The notes beneath the pieces were generated by a model. That model did no database searches. It saw nothing but the letters and a program-made list of their open reading frames with translations, and had not been told where the DNA came from. A stretch of DNA of 33,400 bases from Motiliproteus sp. GTDB lineage: Bacteria > Pseudomonadota > Gammaproteobacteria > Pseudomonadales > Balneatricaceae. Positions 1 through 8,039 of this stretch are shown piece by piece. The stretch covers positions 1 through 33,400 of the forward strand of contig JAPHRD010000114.1 of NCBI GenBank assembly GCA_026196225.1. Direction: 5' to 3'. The stretch's first letter is position 1, and the number at the start of each line of letters is the position of its first letter. The position numbers and the translations under genes are program-made.

Positions 1-107
1 CGATTTTCGCCAGACCACCGGTATGGCTGTAATCGTTGCCTTGATCCCCGATCGCTCTGATAAGCCAGGGGCGCAAGGGGCTTGTTCGCAGGTTCCCTAA
101 CTACACC

Positions 108-974
108 TCAATCCAAGGCTTTTAACATTTTCATCCGGATACTATGAAAACGGCCAAGCATCTTTTGAAGGTCTTTATCTTCACAATGATGCCTTAACCA
201 GGCTTCGTAATGGTCGTAGGGGAATCCGAGTTCCTTGGCATCGATCAGATGTTTACTCTGGCTGTGTCGATACCAGGTTCGAAGGATGTAGGGATAACCT
301 TTTACCCAGTATTTTAAGGCAGCTACGTTAAAGCGTCGCCAGATCACGGTATCGTCAGCATGACCTAGCTCGATACCGATGGCAGATTTCTCAAAAAAGG
401 CCATCGCCTTGGCAAGGCTGGCATTGAATCGGGGATATTGTTTTTCAAAACTGTCGTACAGCGATCCCAGAGATGCGGGTTGGTTGTCGGCGATAAATTC
501 CAGCATTCGTATCGCCTTTTCCCATTCGCCAACCCCTTCAAAATGATCTTTTGGAGCGTCGATTCCGGTATCTGCCTGCGTCTGTTTATAGACAGTTTTA
601 ACATGCTGCTGCAAGGAAACAACAGCCGCTTCAACGTCCATCAAATCAGGGGCTTTTTCGCAGACATCAACGGCATGCTCGACACGATCACGCTGCTCTT
701 TTTTATGAAGTTGAACCAGGGTCAGGTACAGGGCGACGGTAGCAGAGAGAAGAATAGCGCTGGGGCCGACCAGCCCCTGCACATCGGTTTTGTCTTCAGC
801 CCAGGCAAACAAACCCAATGCTGACAGCAAAAAACCTGCTGCAAACACCACCACGACCCCGGCTAAGTGCTCTTTAGGCCGGTGACCTTTCTCGATCTTT
901 CTAACAGTTTCGGAGAACTCATCACCCGTTTGGTGGGGATGATAGTTAAGGCTACTGTTGATTTTTGCGGTCAT
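108..974 (-). CDS. Two-helix membrane protein of unknown function
   Basis: I do not recognise this protein (288 aa from the chosen start). It has two hydrophobic segments near the N-terminus, roughly residues 38-58 and 67-85, followed by a charged soluble domain of about 200 residues that probably faces the cytoplasm. The soluble part is helical in character, rich in Lys, Glu, His and Trp, with no motif I can name. The ATG at 974 is preferred because GGGAGGG lies about 5 bases upstream. A GTG-type start at 1025 would add 17 residues without a good ribosome-binding site. It lies downstream of the histidine kinase on the same strand across about 136 bp, so read-through from the kinase is possible but not shown. 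No function can be inferred. Confidence 0.75.
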   Translation of the reverse strand: MTAKINSSLNYHPHQTGDEFSETVRKIEKGHRPKEHLAGVVVVFAAGFLLSALGLFAWAEDKTDVQGLVGPSAILLSATVALYLTLVQLHKKEQRDRVEHAVDVCEKAPDLMDVEAAVVSLQQHVKTVYKQTQADTGIDAPKDHFEGVGEWEKAIRMLEFIADNQPASLGSLYDSFEKQYPRFNASLAKAMAFFEKSAIGIELGHADDTVIWRRFNVAALKYWVKGYPYILRTWYRHSQSKHLIDAKELGFPYDHYEAWLRHHCEDKDLQKMLGRFHSIRMKMLKALD

Positions 975-1058
975 ACCGACCCTCCCTGATTCCGGCAGCG
1001 ACGCTCCCATAGAGTGTAGCGGCAAATTGCCAAAACTGAGGGAGCTAGCTGTTTTGTT

Positions 1059-1083
1059 GGAGTTGTATGTAGGAGTTGTATGT
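1059..1083. repeat. Tandem 13-bp direct repeat
   Basis: GGAGTTGTATGT occurs twice in tandem, separated by a single A (13-bp period). It sits in the 136-bp gap between the kinase gene and the two-helix membrane protein gene. Two copies only. Slippage or a binding-site pair are both possible. Confidence 0.7.
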
Positions 1084-1110
1084 TGAAGCAGCGAAAGGGA
1101 TCGCGAACAA

Positions 1111-3204
1111 TCAGGCGATGCTTTGGATCAGCGCATCACCCTCTTCATCCACTTCTGGCTCTTTTTGCAGCCAGACAAAGAAGGTGCTGCCATGATCAAC
1201 TTTACTCTTGACCTGAATCTCACCGCCAAAGCGCTGCAAAATACCGTAACTGACGGAAAGCCCGAGTCCAGAACCACCCTGGGTTTTAGTAAAGAAGGGG
1301 TCGAATATGCGCGGTAAAATCTGCTGATCAATCCCACAGCCGTTGTCTTTAACCACCAGCAGCACGCCCTGATCACGCCAGTTGCGGGTGCGAATGATCA
1401 ACTTCCCGCCCGCCTCCATAGCGTTGGTGGCATTGACAATCAGATTGATCAGCACCTGTTGAAACTGCTGAGGATTACCGCCAATCATCACATCGGCCCT
1501 CAGGTCCTGTTTGACCAGAATCTGCTTGTTGGACAGGTCGTGTTTCACCAACACCAAGGTGTCACGAACTACCTGGTTGATATCCAGTTGCACGGTCTGG
1601 CTGAGGTAGTCGGAAGGACGGGAGTACTGCAGTAGATTGTTGATCAGCGCACGGATTCGATAGACCTGCTGGATGATCAGCTCAGACTCGGCTTTGACCG
1701 GCTCGCCAGCTTTACCCAGATCCTGCATCATCATATCCATATTGCCCAAAATCACAGCGGTTGGATTGTTGATCTCGTGGGCGATACCCGCCGTCAGCTG
1801 ACCGATAGCGGCTAGTTTTTCTTTACCCACCAACTGTTCTCGGGTCCGTTTCAGTAGGTCGATGTGTTCCTGTAGATCGATGGTTTTCTGCTGTAGCTGT
1901 TGGGTTCGATCCTCGACCTTGAGTTCCAATTCATCGGCGTTGGCCTGGATAATGTCTTGCTGCCGTTGCAGCTGATCGAGCATCTCGTCAAATTGAGCCG
2001 CTAATTCAGCCACTTCATCCCGGGAGTCCAGCTCGCCAATACGGAGACTGTCACCGTGCTGCACCCGGCGGATTACCCGCGCCATCGCCTCAATGGGTTT
2101 AAAGATCGATTTCGCCCCAGCTACCGCCAGCAGCACACAGACGATGGTGACACCCACAAAAAGAAGCAACAACACTTTCAGGGCCTGGTAGTAGGTCTCT
2201 TTAAAAGGCGCTTCCAGGAAGCCGGTATAGAGCATCCCCACCCGTTCGCCATTGACGTCGATGATAGGTTCGTAGGCGGAGATATACCATTCACTCACCA
2301 CAAAGGCGCGGTCGATCCAGTTATCGCCCTGGCCCAACACTTTGTCCCGTACCTCTTGTGATACCCGGGTACCCAGGGCACGTTTCTGAGGAGCCTGAAG
2401 CTGGCGTGGCACGTTGGTGTTGATCCGCACGTCATCCAGGAACACAGTCACAGTGCCGATGCTGTCCTCCGCCAGGCTGCCCTTGCTATAGACAAGATCA
2501 CGTAAGGTATCAACAAACTGGAAATTGCCGTTAACCAAAACGCCGCCCACCAGATATCCACGAATCTGGCCGTAGTTGCTGAAGATCGGATAGTAGATAT
2601 GCAGCACCATGCCACGGTCTTCGACGGTGCGATCGCTAGGCACGGCCCGTGGGGTGTTGATGAGCGGCAGGTAAACCCGCTCGGCCATCACCGGGTCGAT
2701 CCGTCTTAGATCCTGGCTGCTAAAGATCTCCACTCCCGCTGCCGGTTCCCCCAGGCTTGCTCGATCCCGAAGCGGTGAGTATTTAAACCCGCACTGGCTG
2801 CTATTTAGAAAATCACAGCCTTTAAGGTCCAGCACCTGGACAAAATCTAAGCCCGCCTGCTGCTTTAATTTTGCGATCTCCAGGCGAACGGATTCCTGCT
2901 CTTTAAATCCCAACAGGATTGAGCGAATAGCGCGACGAAAAGGATAGGATTCAGCGGTGCGTGAGATTTGCGCCAGATAGCGTTGCTGGCTGTTGTTGAA
3001 AGCCTGATGGGCCACCGACAGATCGGTATTTACCTTCATCAACAGCTGTTGATAACTGACCTCGTTGCTCCACAGATAAGCCATGCCGATCACAGCTGGC
3101 ATTACCAATAAAACCGGGAACAACACCAACGCCAGCAGCTTGTAGCGCAGGCTGCTGGTGATCAGTGCAAAGAAGCGCTTCAAGAGGCGTCCTCTTCGCT
3201 CCAT
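1111..3204 (-). CDS. Membrane sensor histidine kinase, cache-type sensor, partner of the adjacent sigma-54 regulator
   Basis: Sensor kinase of 697 aa. Transmembrane helix 1 spans about residues 22-45. A periplasmic region of about 295 residues resembles cache-type sensor domains. Helix 2 is about 343-366, followed by HAMP (about 367-420), a coiled coil (about 420-460), HisKA with phospho-acceptor His476 in HEINNP, and an HATPase domain. The ATPase shows the N box (NLIVNATNAM), G1 (DNGCGID), F box (FDPFFTKT) and G2 (GGSGLGLS), so the kinase looks intact. Its start overlaps the end of the response-regulator gene by 25 bp, indicating one transcript and translational coupling. The signal is unknown. 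Because the pair is divergent from tupABC, a metal-oxyanion or related redox signal is inferred. The tungstate-binding protein TupA could also feed the sensor, but nothing in the sequence proves this. Confidence 0.93.
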   Translation of the reverse strand: MERRGRLLKRFFALITSSLRYKLLALVLFPVLLVMPAVIGMAYLWSNEVSYQQLLMKVNTDLSVAHQAFNNSQQRYLAQISRTAESYPFRRAIRSILLGFKEQESVRLEIAKLKQQAGLDFVQVLDLKGCDFLNSSQCGFKYSPLRDRASLGEPAAGVEIFSSQDLRRIDPVMAERVYLPLINTPRAVPSDRTVEDRGMVLHIYYPIFSNYGQIRGYLVGGVLVNGNFQFVDTLRDLVYSKGSLAEDSIGTVTVFLDDVRINTNVPRQLQAPQKRALGTRVSQEVRDKVLGQGDNWIDRAFVVSEWYISAYEPIIDVNGERVGMLYTGFLEAPFKETYYQALKVLLLLFVGVTIVCVLLAVAGAKSIFKPIEAMARVIRRVQHGDSLRIGELDSRDEVAELAAQFDEMLDQLQRQQDIIQANADELELKVEDRTQQLQQKTIDLQEHIDLLKRTREQLVGKEKLAAIGQLTAGIAHEINNPTAVILGNMDMMMQDLGKAGEPVKAESELIIQQVYRIRALINNLLQYSRPSDYLSQTVQLDINQVVRDTLVLVKHDLSNKQILVKQDLRADVMIGGNPQQFQQVLINLIVNATNAMEAGGKLIIRTRNWRDQGVLLVVKDNGCGIDQQILPRIFDPFFTKTQGGSGLGLSVSYGILQRFGGEIQVKSKVDHGSTFFVWLQKEPEVDEEGDALIQSIA

Positions 3205-4610
3205 GCTTGAAGTTTGCGATCTAAAGTCTTGCGAGCAAAGCCTAGGTTTTTGGCCGCTTGGGTTTTGTTACCGCCCGCCACATCCAGCACTTTCAGGATA
3301 TGGTCTTTTTCAACCTGATCCAGTGTCCAGCTATCTGGGTAACCACAATCGTCAATGCAGTTGTCATCGTTACCACGGCAAAGCTCCTCAGAAGGCAAAT
3401 GCCCCAGCAGCAGACAGCGCTCAACCATGTTTTTTAGTTCGCGGATATTGCCAGGCCAATCGTAAGCACTGAGTTCGGCTATATCTTCATGACTAAAGGG
3501 CAGGTCACTCAATCCCAGCTGCGATGACAGCGCACGGGAGAAGTGATTGACCAGCAGGGTGATATCTTCTTTACGCTCCCGCAGCGGCGGAACTCGCATA
3601 CGCAAAACATTGAGACGGTAGAATAGATCTTCGCGGAAGTTACCCGCTTTGACCTCTTCTTCCAGATTTCGGTTGGTAGCCGCCACTACTCGCACATTGA
3701 CGGAGATCTCCCGTTCGCTACCGACAGGTCGGATGCGCCGCTCTTCCAGTACCCGTAGTAACTTGGCCTGCATCAGCAGCGGCATTTCGCCAATCTCATC
3801 GAGGAACAGTGTGCCACCGTCGGCAAAGGAGAACAGACCTTCACGGGCTTGATGGGCACCGGTAAAGGCACCTTTGATATGGCCGAAGAGTTCTGACTCG
3901 ATCAGTTCCGGAGCGATAGCACTGCAGTTGACCGGCACGAAGGGGCCACCACGGCGACTAAGCTGATGAATGGCATTTGCTACCAGCTCCTTACCGGTAC
4001 CAGACTCCCCTTCGATCAGCACCACCGAGGGGGTTGGCGCCACCCGACTGATTAGCTGGCAAAGCTGTTTCATGGAGGGACTGTTGCCCACCATCCCCTC
4101 CATGGCGTACATGGCATCCACTTGGCGTTTGAGAATAAAGTTTTCCCGCGCCAGTTGGCGGCGTTCCATGCAGCGTTTGACCGCGGCCGTCATCTGCTCA
4201 AGCCGGAAGGGTTTAAGAATAAAATCAGATGCGCCAACACGCAGCGCTTCGATCGCCTTGTCCATATCGGCAAAGGCGGTCATAAAGATGATATCGGACT
4301 GGCAGCCCTGCTCTCTTACCGACTTCAACCAATCTACACCGGAATTTCCCGGTAGACAGATATCGACAATCAGCAGGTCAAAATGGCAGCGGCTGCGAAG
4401 TTGCTCGGCCTCTTCTGCACTGGTGGCCGTTTCCACCAGTCCATATTCTTTTCCGAGTGCTCTATGTAAAAAATCACTGATGCCAGGCTCATCATCCACG
4501 ATCAAGATGGATAAGGCCTGACGGCCCGAGGGCGTGCTCTCTGATTCGGTTGCATAAGTACTACTTTGATCCGACAACGCTGCCGGATCACTTGGCGAAA
4601 TCATGGCCAC
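3180..4610 (-). CDS. Sigma-54-dependent response regulator (NtrC family)
   Basis: Enhancer-binding regulator of the NtrC type. Numbered from the longest possible start (4676), the receiver domain spans about 55-172 with acidic pair Asp61/Asp62, phospho-acceptor Asp105 (VDICLPG), Thr133 and Lys155. The central AAA+ domain spans about 195-425 with Walker A GESGTGKE (223-230), the sigma-54 contact loop GAFTGA (269-274) and Walker [11 protein letters not shown]-terminal Fis-type helix-turn-helix ends the protein ([20 protein letters not shown]). All key residues are present. The start is uncertain: GTG at 4610 has AGGGG seven bases upstream, ATG 4604 is close by, and ATG 4676 has no ribosome-binding site. 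The intact GAFTGA loop predicts that its target promoter uses sigma-54, and such a promoter faces tupA in the adjoining gap. Confidence 0.93.
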   Translation of the reverse strand: MAMISPSDPAALSDQSSTYATESESTPSGRQALSILIVDDEPGISDFLHRALGKEYGLVETATSAEEAEQLRSRCHFDLLIVDICLPGNSGVDWLKSVREQGCQSDIIFMTAFADMDKAIEALRVGASDFILKPFRLEQMTAAVKRCMERRQLARENFILKRQVDAMYAMEGMVGNSPSMKQLCQLISRVAPTPSVVLIEGESGTGKELVANAIHQLSRRGGPFVPVNCSAIAPELIESELFGHIKGAFTGAHQAREGLFSFADGGTLFLDEIGEMPLLMQAKLLRVLEERRIRPVGSEREISVNVRVVAATNRNLEEEVKAGNFREDLFYRLNVLRMRVPPLRERKEDITLLVNHFSRALSSQLGLSDLPFSHEDIAELSAYDWPGNIRELKNMVERCLLLGHLPSEELCRGNDDNCIDDCGYPDSWTLDQVEKDHILKVLDVAGGNKTQAAKNLGFARKTLDRKLQAWSEEDAS

Positions 4611-4788
4611 TGGGTTACCCCTTGTAATTATTGTGTCGACTGACTTGGAAAATCGGTCCCTACAACCGTCTTCCATTTTTTATATACCAACGCCGTACCC
4701 TCTATTGGTGTCTTTTTTGGCAAAAGAATCAATTAGACCGACGTATAAACCGAGTTTAGGATCTCCTCCTTCACAATTTGAGTCATTT

Positions 4789-4816
4789 TGACCCCATCGC
4801 CTCACTGATAGGGTCA
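4789..4816. promoter_or_regulatory. Inverted repeat, candidate upstream activator site
   Basis: TGACCC, 16 bases, GGGTCA form a perfect 6-bp inverted repeat. Its centre is about 110 bp upstream of the -24 element facing tupA, a normal distance for a sigma-54 enhancer site, and it lies between the regulator gene and its presumed target. The long spacer is unusual for a Fis-type dimer site, so the assignment is an inference. Confidence 0.35.
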
Positions 4817-4910
4817 TAATGCACTTCTCACTGCCTTGGTAGACGCGGATTTATATTCTCTTTGATGATTTATTCCGCGCCAAAGCCCGCATTTCGCGGG
4901 GGTTGCAAGC

Positions 4911-4927
4911 TTGGCATCCAATTTGCT
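4911..4927 (+). promoter_or_regulatory. Sigma-54 (-24/-12) promoter for tupA operon
   Basis: TTGGCATCCAATTTGCT matches the sigma-54 consensus TGGCACG-N4-TTGCW. TGGCA and TTGCT are exact, and the GG (4913-4914) and GC (4925-4926) are separated by the required 10 bases. Transcription would start near 4937, giving a leader of about 185 nt before tupA. The adjacent divergent regulator has the GAFTGA loop needed to activate such a promoter. Seen directly: sequence and spacing. Inferred: use in vivo. Confidence 0.7.
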
Positions 4928-5047
4928 TTTTCGTCTTTGCCGATTACCGGCTTATGGTTTTCAAATCGTCTAACCAAGCTGAGACCGTTATTGCGAAAAT
5001 CATGCCAAGGATAGTGGACGAAAATCGGCACCAGCCATATTGGTTTT

Positions 5048-5074
5048 GTCTAATCTTAGACCACCCGGCTGGGT
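5048..5074 (+). promoter_or_regulatory. Tandem small hairpins in the tupA leader
   Basis: GTCTAA-TC-TTAGAC (5048-5061) is followed almost at once by ACCC-GGCT-GGGT (5063-5074). Both fall in the predicted 185-nt leader of tupA. There is no T-run, so this is not a standard terminator. I could not match it to the known Moco riboswitch. Confidence 0.3.
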
Positions 5075-5122
5075 TAATTCAGAACAATGAAATAAACAAC
5101 GACTGCACAATGGAGCCAGGAC

Positions 5123-5953
5123 ATGTTTTCCGCGACTGATTTACTAAAAACGGGATTCTTAAAAACACTCATTGCCACCTCTCTTTGCCTCTCTCTCAGC
5201 GCTCAGGCAGAGATCCTTCGTTTAGCGACCACCACCAGCACCTACAACTCTGGACTGCTGGATTACCTGTTACCCGAATTTGAAAGGGATCAGAAAACCG
5301 AAGTTCAGGTAATCGCTGTAGGTACCGGCAAGGCGCTGCGCATGGGCCGTGACGGCGATGTCGATGTAGTCTTGGTTCACGCCCCTAAAGCCGAGCAGAC
5401 TTTTGTTGGCAATGGTTACGGTATCGATCGCACCGGCATCATGTATAACGATTTTGTACTTGTTGGCCCGGCCAACGATCCAGCTGGCATCAAAGGCACT
5501 ACCGATGGTGGCGCGGCACTGCTCAAAGTAGCCGCCAGCAAGACCCCGTTTATTTCCCGCGGAGATGATTCCGGCACTCACAAAAAAGAGCTGGGGCTGT
5601 GGCAAAAAGCAGGAACAATACCAACCGGAAACTGGTATCGCGAAGCGGGCCAGGGCATGGGTAAGGTGCTCCAGATTGCCGACGAGCTGGGCGGCTACAC
5701 CTTGGTCGACCGGGGCACCTGGCTGGCCTACCGTGACAAGCTACGCCTGAAGCTATTAGTTGAGGGCGACAAATTGCTGCACAACCCATACTCCGTGATT
5801 CGGGTGAATCCCGATCGCTACGACAACCTCAATCACAGCAAAGCGATTACCTTCAGCAAATGGCTCGCCTCCCCTGGCACCCAGAAGCGTATTGGCCTAT
5901 TTAAAGTTAAGGGTGAGCAGTTGTTTATCCCTTCGGCGAAATCAGCTAACTAA
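5123..5953 (+). CDS. tupA: Tungstate ABC transporter substrate-binding protein TupA
   Basis: Periplasmic oxyanion-binding protein (276 aa) delivering tungstate to the TupBC membrane complex. A signal peptide covers residues 1-29, with probable cleavage after SAQA. The mature protein starts EILRLATTTST. The TTTS sequence (residues 36-39) is the hallmark of TupA, distinguishing it from ModA and from WtpA. Further family features are SRGDDSGTH (about 150) and the GMGKVLQIADELGGYTLVDRGT region. The chosen ATG has GGAG seven bases upstream. It is the first gene of tupABC-mobA-mobB-moeA and follows a sigma-54 promoter match. Tungstate preference over molybdate is family knowledge. Molybdate or vanadate as the real ligand cannot be excluded from sequence alone. 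Confidence 0.95.
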   Translation: MFSATDLLKTGFLKTLIATSLCLSLSAQAEILRLATTTSTYNSGLLDYLLPEFERDQKTEVQVIAVGTGKALRMGRDGDVDVVLVHAPKAEQTFVGNGYGIDRTGIMYNDFVLVGPANDPAGIKGTTDGGAALLKVAASKTPFISRGDDSGTHKKELGLWQKAGTIPTGNWYREAGQGMGKVLQIADELGGYTLVDRGTWLAYRDKLRLKLLVEGDKLLHNPYSVIRVNPDRYDNLNHSKAITFSKWLASPGTQKRIGLFKVKGEQLFIPSAKSAN

Positions 5954-5955
5954 TA

Positions 5956-6657
5956 ATGACAGACCTAGCCCAGACCACAGCCGAAGCCATGTCGCTCTTG
6001 ATGAGCGGCGATGAGCGACTGTGGTCGATTATCCAGGTCTCCTTCAGCACCACCGTCAAAGCTATTTTGTTGGCCATTCCGCCAGCGTTTCTGATCGGTT
6101 TTCTACTCAGTATCTGCCGTTTTCCAGGACGCTGGATGCTGATTTCGATGTTCAACACCCTACTTAGCGTGCCCACGGTTGTCGTGGGTCTGTTGCTCTA
6201 CTTGCTGCTGTCCCGCAGCGGCCCCTTGGGAGATCTGCATCTGCTGTTCAGCCAAACCGCAATGGTGATCGGCCAGATGCTATTGGCATTCCCTCTGCTG
6301 GTAGCCATGAGCCTGTCAGCCTTTCGGGCCGCCGACCGGAACGCCTGGGAAACCGCCCGCACCTTGGGAGCGGGACCGTTTCGAGCCTTAACCACCTTGA
6401 TGTATGAAGTTCGATTCGGCCTGGCCGCTGCCGGTATCGCTTCCTACGGCCGCATCATCTCTGAAGTGGGCTGTTCGATGATGATCGGCGGCAACATCAT
6501 GAATCACACCCGCAATATCCCCACGGCCATCGCTCTGGAAACCAGCAAAGGCGAATTCGCCCAGGGTATTGCTCTGGGCATGGTTTTACTGGTGCTGGCT
6601 CTGGGACTTAATTTCTTTGTCAGTCTGATGCAACGAAGAGGAGAGATAACAACATGA
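5956..6657 (+). CDS. tupB: Tungstate ABC transporter permease TupB
   Basis: Inner-membrane permease of 233 aa, of normal length for TupB, with five or so hydrophobic helices. Clear ones include residues about 35-55 (AILLAIPPAFLIGFLLSI), 65-85 (NTLLSVPTVVVGLLLYLLL), 95-115 and 205-225. The cytoplasmic coupling loop lies near AFRAADRNAWETARTLGAGPFRALTT, the EAA-type motif that docks on the ATPase. It starts two bases after the tupA stop and its end overlaps the tupC start by 4 bp, so the three subunits are translationally coupled. It forms the channel through which TupA-bound oxyanion enters the cytoplasm. Confidence 0.94.
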   Translation: MTDLAQTTAEAMSLLMSGDERLWSIIQVSFSTTVKAILLAIPPAFLIGFLLSICRFPGRWMLISMFNTLLSVPTVVVGLLLYLLLSRSGPLGDLHLLFSQTAMVIGQMLLAFPLLVAMSLSAFRAADRNAWETARTLGAGPFRALTTLMYEVRFGLAAAGIASYGRIISEVGCSMMIGGNIMNHTRNIPTAIALETSKGEFAQGIALGMVLLVLALGLNFFVSLMQRRGEITT

Positions 6658-7376
6658 ACAAAAATCCTCGCCCCCTATTGGGAATCCGCAAACTGAGAAA
6701 ACAGTTCGGCAGCGAGATGCTGCTGGATATCGATCACCTGGACCTGTTTGCGGGTCAGGCGGCGTTGCTGAAGGGACGCAACGGTGCCGGCAAAACCACT
6801 CTGATGCGGATCATCGCCGGACTGGAAAAATACAATCAAGGCACCTTTATTCTAGACGGAGAAGGTGTTCAGCACGGACGTCACGGCCCTCAGAGCAACC
6901 ACGTTATCTATCTCCATCAGTGTCCGTTTTTGTTTGATACCAGTGTGCTAGACAACCTCGCCTACGGTTTAAAATGCCGAAAGATGGATCGCAAGCAACG
7001 GGACCGAAAAGTTGCCGAAGCCCTGCGTTGGTCCGGGCTAGAGCACTTGGCCGAGCGCAATGCCAAGACCCTGTCGGGCGGCGAGAAACAACGCATAGCC
7101 CTGGCTCGAGCCTGGGTGCTACAACCTAGCCTGCTGTTGCTGGATGAGCCCACCGCCAATATGGATGCAGAGTCGCGGGAACAGACCTCGTTCCTGATCC
7201 GCCGTCTAATCAACGAAGGGATGGGCATCGTTATCTGCTCCCATGAGATCAAAGGCGACAACAGCCTGATCGATCGAGTCCTGCATCTGGAGCAAGGTGC
7301 CATTCTGGACAGCCATAATCTGAAACCTATCGATGGCCTTATGGGCAAAATCACACCACTGGCAAAGGAGGGATAA
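6654..7376 (+). CDS. tupC: Tungstate ABC transporter ATP-binding protein TupC
   Basis: ABC ATPase of 240 aa powering TupB. Walker A is GRNGAGKTT (41-49), the Q-loop Gln is at about 89, the signature is LSGGEKQ (140-146), Walker B is LLLLDEP (160-166), and the switch His is at about 197 (CSHE). All catalytic elements are intact. It overlaps tupB by 4 bp (ATGA), and mobA begins 3 bases after its stop, placing oxyanion import and cofactor maturation in one transcript. It lacks the C-terminal TOBE/MOP oxyanion-binding domain of ModC-type ATPases, as is usual for TupC. Confidence 0.94.
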   Translation: MNKNPRPLLGIRKLRKQFGSEMLLDIDHLDLFAGQAALLKGRNGAGKTTLMRIIAGLEKYNQGTFILDGEGVQHGRHGPQSNHVIYLHQCPFLFDTSVLDNLAYGLKCRKMDRKQRDRKVAEALRWSGLEHLAERNAKTLSGGEKQRIALARAWVLQPSLLLLDEPTANMDAESREQTSFLIRRLINEGMGIVICSHEIKGDNSLIDRVLHLEQGAILDSHNLKPIDGLMGKITPLAKEG

Positions 7377-7379
7377 ACC

Positions 7380-8000
7380 ATGTCTCAAGAAACCCACGGT
7401 ATCGCTGATCAGGTCAGCGCTCTAATTCTTGCCGGTGGCCGATCTTCCCGTATGCAGGGCCTGGACAAAGGCTTGGTGGAGCTCAATGGCCAGGCAATGA
7501 TATCCCACGTCCTGGCAAGTCTGGAAAAGCAGCTGAAATTAATACGGATCAATGCCAACCGCAATCAGCCCGCCTACGCTGGATTCGGTTATTCGGTGGT
7601 CGAAGATAGACTGGACGATTTCCAAGGCCCGCTGGCAGGTATGTCTCGGGGACTGGAGGAATGCCCCACTCCCTGGCTGTTGGTAGTCCCTTGTGACACC
7701 CCCTATCTTCCCGACGATCTGGTTGAGCGCCTTTTCAAAGCCGCTACCGAGCAAAACGCCGAGTTGGCCGTTGTCCACGACGGTAAACGGATGCAGCCGG
7801 TGATTTCGTTGCTGAATCGAGATCTGTATCCCAGCCTGATGGAATTTTTAACATCAGGGGACCGTAAGATCGATCGTTGGTATGCTAAACACCATACCGT
7901 TGAGGTAGATTTTAGCGATTACCCGGACGCCTTTATCAACGTCAACTCGATCGCCGACAAACAGCAACTCGAAGAGCAGGAGTTAACCCGGGCGGGTTAA
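7380..8000 (+). CDS. mobA: Molybdenum cofactor guanylyltransferase MobA
   Basis: Transfers GMP from GTP to molybdopterin-bound Mo (or W) to form the bis-guanine dinucleotide cofactor used by DMSO-reductase-family enzymes such as formate dehydrogenase and nitrate reductase; cytoplasmic. The 206-aa protein has the nucleotidyltransferase signature LILAGGRSSRMQGLDKG (about 15-31), the metal-site region VVPCDTPYLP, and a PVISLL segment typical of MobA. The ribosome-binding site GGAGG lies 8 bases before the ATG, inside the tupC end. Its presence implies that the cell makes bis-MGD enzymes. With tupABC, a tungsten-containing formate dehydrogenase is a reasonable guess, but none is encoded in this window. 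Confidence 0.95.
   Translation: MSQETHGIADQVSALILAGGRSSRMQGLDKGLVELNGQAMISHVLASLEKQLKLIRINANRNQPAYAGFGYSVVEDRLDDFQGPLAGMSRGLEECPTPWLLVVPCDTPYLPDDLVERLFKAATEQNAELAVVHDGKRMQPVISLLNRDLYPSLMEFLTSGDRKIDRWYAKHHTVEVDFSDYPDAFINVNSIADKQQLEEQELTRAG
7983..8000 (+). repeat. Inverted repeat covering the mobA stop codon
   Basis: TTAACCCG-GG-CGGGTTAA, with 8-bp complementary arms, ends exactly at the mobA stop. In RNA it would form a 7-bp stem with a 4-base loop. No T-run follows, so it is not an intrinsic terminator. It may slow decay or set the mobA:mobB ratio. Confidence 0.45.
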
Positions 8001-8023
8001 TTACGCGGTACATTTCAGGAGTT

Positions 8024-8035
8024 CCCCATCAGGGG
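8024..8035 (+). promoter_or_regulatory. Hairpin occluding the mobB ribosome-binding site
   Basis: CCCC-ATCA-GGGG forms a 4-bp GC stem whose 3' arm is the AGGGG Shine-Dalgarno element, 5 bases before the mobB ATG. Pairing would hide the site. The stem is short, so the effect may be modest. Confidence 0.35.
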
Positions 8036-8039
8036 CAAA

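Noticed and set aside
1-107. Possible end of a gene at the left edge
   Set aside because: Open in more than one frame on both strands but too short to identify; nothing supports a gene.
4903-5139. 78-codon open frame upstream of tupA
   Set aside because: It overlaps the sigma-54 promoter, has no ribosome-binding site and no recognisable protein character.
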